A DNA stretch of 64,000 nt from Branchiostoma floridae (taxonomy: Eukaryota > Chordata > Leptocardii > Amphioxiformes > Branchiostomatidae), in the NCBI RefSeq assembly GCF_000003815.2, contig NC_049993.1:7473969-7537968 (forward strand). Direction: 5' to 3'. This document shows positions 58,976-64,000 of this stretch, in pieces. The translations under genes were made by a program, and so were the position numbers. The notes under the pieces are model-generated. The model was not told the DNA's origin and did no database searches. It saw only the letters and a list, made by a program, of their open reading frames with translations. Numbering within the stretch: position 1 is the stretch's first letter; every line of letters begins with the position of its first letter.

Positions 58976-61900
58976 GGACTGCACGGCGTCGCCTCCGCAC
59001 GGCAGCCCGCGGTTGGCCGGTGGCGGGCGGTTGCAGACCCGCTGGCGCTCTCGGGTCCCGGCTCCTCCGCAGGGCTCAGTGGAACATGGTCCCCACGAGC
59101 CCCACGCGCCCCAGGCACCATCAACTGAAAAATACAGCGACAAGTACAGCTATGATTTCATAAGCAACTGGATATGATTTTAGAAATGGCCAAACGTTTC
59201 AGGCGAGAATCCACTACCTTAATTTCGTCTGTCACGGTCACTGACTTTCGTAGTGGATTCTGCCTGACACGTACGTCTGGCCGTTTCCAAAATCATATTC
59301 ACTTGCTTGAGTAATTGCTGTATTTAGCGTATCTTATTACCCGGATGTCTAACCTTCATCGACCTATGATTTCATTGTTATAGAGACAAAAGGGCATAGA
59401 AAGCTATTTAATTATACATTTTATACATTTAAACAAGTTAAATATGTATATATGTATATATTTATGTCTATACGTTAAAACAAGTAACATGTTCCACTAC
59501 CAGTGGACTAGTCCCCTATTGTAGTGGCCTGTGTGCCATAAGGGCTATAGACAAGTGAGGGGCACCGCCCTACGTATACATGTAGAAAGAATGGATTTTT
59601 CCCAGCCAGCACTTTTTTGATTGCTTTTCAAAAAAAATGCAAAAAAGATGGGGATGCATTTTTTATGATCATCTGACATGTAATTAGATACAGCCTAATT
59701 CTGCCAGCTATGACGCACCTTGACAGTGCACGACCACGTCCATGCTGTGATCACAGTTGCCGGTTTCCCGCCACCCCTGGTGCGGACACGTGACCAGGGA
59801 GGTCTCCGCGCCGGTACACGTCACACCGGAGAGCATGATGGGAACGTCTTCTGCCGGTAACGTCATCGCGGTGTAACCTGGGGATAAATTTCACCAAGGT
59901 CAAGTTTTGATCATATGAACTTATGACGTTATCACAGTGTACTGTTACTGCCATTCATACTACTCCAACTGCGGAATTTCTATGTTCCAAACAATGCAGT
60001 TACTTATTTACAAGGTGCAAATACTTCACACATCGCTATTTTAAGGCATGCCTATTTTGCTTATTTGAAACTGATTATGAAGGTAGTTTCTATGATCGCC
60101 ATACACATCAATGACATCTGGTCAACGTCAACGAAAAGGCCGAGTGGTATTCGGGTACTAGTATTGAGGTCACCATAATGGTAGATGGATATTTCCTTTC
60201 GTGCCAATATCTAAATTTTAGAATGGTTAACGGATGTTTAAAAATAGAATATTTAGAAACATAAGAACGATGTTTTCAGGCTACGTGTATACGCTCTCGT
60301 ATTCGGAACACCCAAAACGAATGTGGCATCGCTTGAAATTAAAGATACAAAATTATCTTACCAGACAAGTACATAGCTCGATAAAAGTTGTTGTATCTGT
60401 AAAACATATGACATGATCACTTTTCACAGGTATCGTAAAGGATAATAATGCTAATTGAAGCTGATTGTTTCATATGTATGACATCATGAGAGTACATCAT
60501 GCAAGGAAAAGTCTGGAAAAACGACTTAGATTTCTGCTCTACATAAATGTGAAACCGGTTGAGTTTCTGTAACGATCAAGTTATGATATTGAGAATTTTT
60601 TTAGCGTTTTCTGCTTTGTCTTAATGTAGAACTTTTTCGCGTGCAAATAGCTTTAATAAGAGATATCAAAACCGGAAGTTCCACTGTAGTACCAGGGAAG
60701 CCGCTAGGGGGACCAAAATCTAATCAGTTTCAGTCAGTTTTCGCCACATCCTACCAACACACCAACACGCCGTTCTTGAGTTATCTCGAGACAGACAGAC
60801 ATATACAAAAATTCTTCTTAGAACATAGACTCCATTTTTCAAGGAGGTAACAAGTGAAGTTACTAACGGGAGAGACAGGACGCCTGAGCGGTTGGAACCG
60901 GTGAACTCGGTCCTGTCTGCAAGAATGTGAACGGTGACGTCACCGCCAACCTTGTTCGAAATCCTCTGGTCATGGATAGCGGCACGGCAGATGCTGGAGT
61001 CCTGGGTGAGAAAGAAGAGCACATGATATTAACCTCGTACATATTAACCTCGTACATATTAACCTCGTACATATTAACCTCGTACATATAAACCTCGTAC
61101 ATATTAACCTCGTACATATTAACCTCGTACATTTCTAGCCTGCGTATCAGCCTGGTTAGTTTACCGGGGCGCCCATATTCTCCCCTCGTTGGAGAGGGAA
61201 TATGGGATCCCCGGTAAGGCCTAGGTCATATTTCCAAACCGGGAGCCGGTCGGGATGTTTACGGAAACAAAAATAAAAGAGTTAACAAAGGAATATACAC
61301 AAATTATCCTCATGACAAATTTTGCTCACGTTTTGTGTGATTTCTGTGCATATACGGCAATCCTTAACGTTTGAGACCGCATTGTAAGCAGCGACACCTA
61401 GCTGCAAATAGAACCAGCTAGTATAATATTACCCTAAAGAAGGTGGCAGACGGTCACCGAAACGTCTGCTGTGATTGTAGATATGTTGGTTGTGAATAAC
61501 GCGCCGTGTTTAGATCTAGTGATATTCCTACGTGATGAAATTATTCACGGAGCATTTTATACCATTATTACATAAAAAGGTTTTGATGTCTAATGCTACC
61601 ATCTATGACGTATATATATATATCCGTTATAGTGACGCAAATAGTCATTCGTGGATACCTGTTATTGTACACGTATTGTATGTCAGCTAAGAGTACAGAT
61701 GTATGCAATGTAATGTTCAACATTCTTGGCAATCCATGCGATATATAATTGCTAAGATAACATCACCACCCTCCTCTGGTGGTATTTATCGGTGCTTACT
61801 AAGAACTTACAGTGGTGTAGATCGCAGTACCCCAGACTGTGGAGGAGTCATCACCACATCCTACCGGGCAGCGGACGCTGGGAAAGACAAATTGAAACTT

Positions 61901-62994
61901 GAACACTGCTTGATAATAACATTCCGTATACATGTATTCATAACTTGTGTTCACATGGGCTATCTGTATGTTATAAATCGTGACCATAGCCTGTCTAGAA
62001 CAACGTGCAACTAATAAATCTGGCTTCAAACACTGCGCTGAGATCGACTCTAACATCTTGTACAAATTGTCCATGATAACATTTGGGTAAGCATGCAATA
62101 AGCATTATAGTAGCAATGTACAAATTATGTCCATGATAAGATTTGGGTAAGCATGCAATAAGCATTATAGTAGCAATGTACAATGTCCATGCACATATTT
62201 ATTTAAAAAAAAAACGCTTTACCCTGGACTTTAACATGAATAGATTTTACTTGTAAAGTCTGATGGTAATCTCAATAAACAAACAAAGAAATCCCATAAC
62301 ATTGTCTATCCTCCGATAATGGCAAGTTTTCCCTCGTCATGACAGAAATGTGGGATGTCTTACGTGAACTCGATCTCTGTGAAGTCTACAGCGGAAGTGG
62401 AGCAGGCGATGGGCGGGCGGAGAGTTCCGTCTGTCAAGAGAATCACAGGATCTTCTGTTACTTAGGCCATGTTAATGTGATTATAGATGGCATCTGGGAG
62501 TACGAATTTTTAAAGTTTGGCAATAAAAAAATTGCATTCATAATGCATGCATGCAAATTAAGTGGTTAGGAAGGTGCAACGATGTCACAACACATTCTTC
62601 ATTTCTAGTCTACCACGTCTTCTTTGACCTTGACATTGAGGTTGACACTCTATGTATACATGAACGATGTTTTGTGCAACTTTAATACGGCATTTATTTG
62701 GTCATTACAGAACTGGCCGCAGCTGATAATAACGACTGACTTCGGTACAGCTTTTTTTTTTGCCATGAAAAATAAACGGCTTGGAAATATGACGTAAAGC
62801 CAGAGTGTATCAACCCTGACTCCACCTACCCCTGTCCACCGCCGTCCCCATGAACCCCATCTGGCGGCACACCACGTCGCTGTTGACGGCACTCCAGCCT
62901 AGGTCACACACGGTCCCCCACTCCCGCTCCTGGGCGTCATACACCTCCAGTCTCCCTTCCCCTACACTCGGGCCTGCACGGAGTCGGACTGGAC
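58949..62994 (-). CDS. SRCR/LCCL/SRCR/TSP1 extracellular protein, C-terminal exons
   Basis: Exons on the minus strand: 62994-62830 (first half of an SRCR domain, LRAGPSVGEGRLEVYDAQER-type, then VCDLGWSAVNSDVVCRQMGF), 62430-62364 and 61877-61811 (start of LCCL: IACSTSAVDFTEI, VRCPVGCGDD, VWGTAIYTT), 61001 to about 60860 (LCCL: DSSICRAAIHDQRISNKVGG), 59877-59719 (SRCR second half: GVTCTGAETSLVTCPHQGW, NCDHSMDVVVHC), 59124-58949 (TSP1: WGAWGSWGPCSTEPCGGAGT, RCYRDPC, TGA). Phases join for SRCR-1/LCCL and for SRCR-2/TSP1. The LCCL-3 donor is unclear and an exon may be missing before 59877. No membrane segment is visible in these exons. Such modules mediate binding at the cell surface or in matrix. 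The N-terminus lies beyond the window or upstream of 63749. Confidence 0.85.
59162..59330. mobile_element. Foldback MITE, same family as 6038-6152
   Basis: Left arm AAGCAACTGGATATGATTTTAG..GGCCAAACGTTTCAGGC; right arm complement CAAGTGAATATGATTTTGG..GGCCAGACG. A central GTAGTGGATTCTG inverted pair surrounds a short loop. It lies in the intron upstream of the TSP1 exon. Confidence 0.75.
61021..61135. repeat. 15-bp minisatellite, about eight copies
   Basis: Unit ATTAACCTCGTACAT with one ATAAACCTC variant. It lies directly upstream (minus strand) of the third LCCL exon, about 20-130 bp from its acceptor. Confidence 0.95.
62055..62190. repeat. ~64-bp tandem duplication
   Basis: GTCCATGATAACATTTGGGT ... 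TAGTAGCAATGTACAA occurs twice (about 62061 and 62131), then a third partial TGTCCATG. The high identity suggests a recent event. Confidence 0.9.
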
Positions 62995-63770
62995 CTACAG
63001 GACAGAAGATGTTCAGGTCACACACGGCCCCCCACTCCCTCTCCTGGGCGTCATACACCACCAGCCTTCCCTCCCCTACATTAGGGCCTGCACGGAGTCT
63101 GACAGGACCTACAGGACAGAAGATGTTCAGTTCAGCCCAGGTCACACACGGTCTCCCACTCCCTCTCCTGGGCGTCATACACCTCCAGTCTAGATCTACC
63201 CTCCCCTACACTCGGGCCGGCACGGAGACGGACAGGACCTGCAGAAGGACAGAAGATGTTCAGTTCAGCCCAGGTCACACACGGTCTCCCACTCCCTCTC
63301 CTGGGCGTCATACACCTCCAGTCTACCCTCCCCTACACTCGGGCCATCACGGAGTCTGACAGGACCTACAGTAGGAAAGAATTCGAAGGTGTTCAGCCCA
63401 GGTCACACACGGTCCCCCACTCTCTCTCCTGGGCGTCATACACCTCCAATCTCCCCTCCCCTACATTCGGGCCATCACGGAGTCTGACAGGACCTACAGT
63501 AGGAAAGAATTCGAAGGTGTTCAGCCCAGGTCACACACGGTCCCCCACTCCCTCTCCTGGACGTCATACACCTCCAGTCTACCCTCCCCTACACTCTGGC
63601 CATCACGGAGTCTGACAGGACCTACAGTAGGAAAGAATTCGAAGGTGTTCAGCCCAGGTCACACACGGTCCCCCACTCCCTCTCCTGGGCGCCATACACC
63701 TCCAGTCTTCCTTCCCCTACACTCGGGCCGGCACGGAGTCTGACTGGACCTGCAGTAGGACAGAAGGTGT
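62994..63770 (-). repeat. Tandem array of six further 5'-half SRCR exons with their splice acceptors
   Basis: Acceptor-plus-exon starts recur at 62994, 63108, 63238, 63365, 63493, 63621 and 63749 (spacing 114, 130, 127, 128, 128, 128). Each unit has a pyrimidine tract, a TGTAG or TGCAG acceptor, and codons VRLR.GP.VGEGRLEVYDAQ then EREWGTVCDLG, and is then cut off at GGGCTGAA where the next acceptor tract begins. Only the 62830-62994 unit continues into a complete exon with a donor. The upper units would be alternative acceptors, pseudo-exons or recently added copies. Confidence 0.88.
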
Positions 63771-64000
63771 TCTTCTACTATCAAAGCAGAGGCGCGAAGT
63801 GGGGCCGTTTACCTTCTCACCTGCCGTTAGCTTTCTGATACTGAGACGGGTCGCTCTTAGCCAAGTCAGCAGAAAGTTTTTCCCGGTGTGATTGGATCAA
63901 AACCATTCCGGCCTAAATGAGGTAGACAATGTTCAGAGAGGCCTTTGTGTCGCCTTTTGAGTCAAGCTTGATCTGACGTAGGGAGAAGAGAAACTGCTAC

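Noticed and set aside
62850-63615. Long + frames with repeated Ser/Pro/Arg text
   Set aside because: They are antisense to the SRCR half-exon repeats; the minus strand gives recognisable SRCR sequence and splice sites.

Overview
The window looks like nuclear DNA of an invertebrate chordate, most likely amphioxus (Branchiostoma). This is an inference from gene content, from animal-type split genes with GT-AG introns, from a shuffled SRCR/LCCL/TSP1 extracellular gene, and from a dense mix of tRNA-derived SINEs, non-LTR retrotransposon ends, pogo-like and hAT-like elements, foldback elements and minisatellites. A run of 100 N (48037-48136) marks it as a draft assembly. No bacterial, CRISPR or operon features were seen.

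Layout: (1) 438-17802, + strand: the C-terminal 371 codons of ORC1 (AAA+ ATPase and winged-helix part) in nine exons whose phases all agree; the N-terminal (BAH) exons lie to the left of the window. (2) 17.8-29.4 kb: no convincing gene; three copies of the ORC1 terminal-exon end, a clean non-autonomous hAT element with 8-bp target duplication (19971-20369) and a four-copy degenerate ~150-bp tandem repeat. (3) 29656-30879, - strand: an intact intronless rhodopsin-class GPCR of the somatostatin/allatostatin-C/opioid group. (4) 32-38 kb: two minisatellite arrays (~141 bp and ~115-118 bp periods) bracketed by copies of a ~240-bp repeat. (5) 38.7-46.2 kb: retrotransposon graveyard, including an L1/Tx1-like ORF split by an antisense CR1/Jockey-type element between ~391-bp direct repeats, then a ~1-kb tandem duplication in which two different MITEs with 9-bp target duplications can be dated against paralogous sites. 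(6) 47394-55301, - strand: a seven-exon gene of unrecognised family with a SAM-like N-terminal segment, an acidic middle and a Gly/Ser-rich tail with repeated DGTPDxRY motifs; its 3' end is frameshifted and tandemly duplicated, and E2F-like sites lie upstream. (7) 58949 to beyond 63.7 kb, - strand: exons of a secreted or membrane protein with SRCR, LCCL, SRCR and TSP1 segments.

The recurring theme is small tandem duplication of exon ends together with their splice sites or stop codons: ORC1 exon 2 (decoy acceptor upstream), ORC1 last exon (decoy acceptor and three copies of the C-terminal codons), the DGTPD gene (second decayed 3' end), the SRCR exon (seven acceptors, one complete exon), and a minisatellite whose unit carries the last codons and stop of the TSP1 exon. 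This shared pattern across unrelated genes is the most interesting property of the window. The genes themselves show no obvious functional link.
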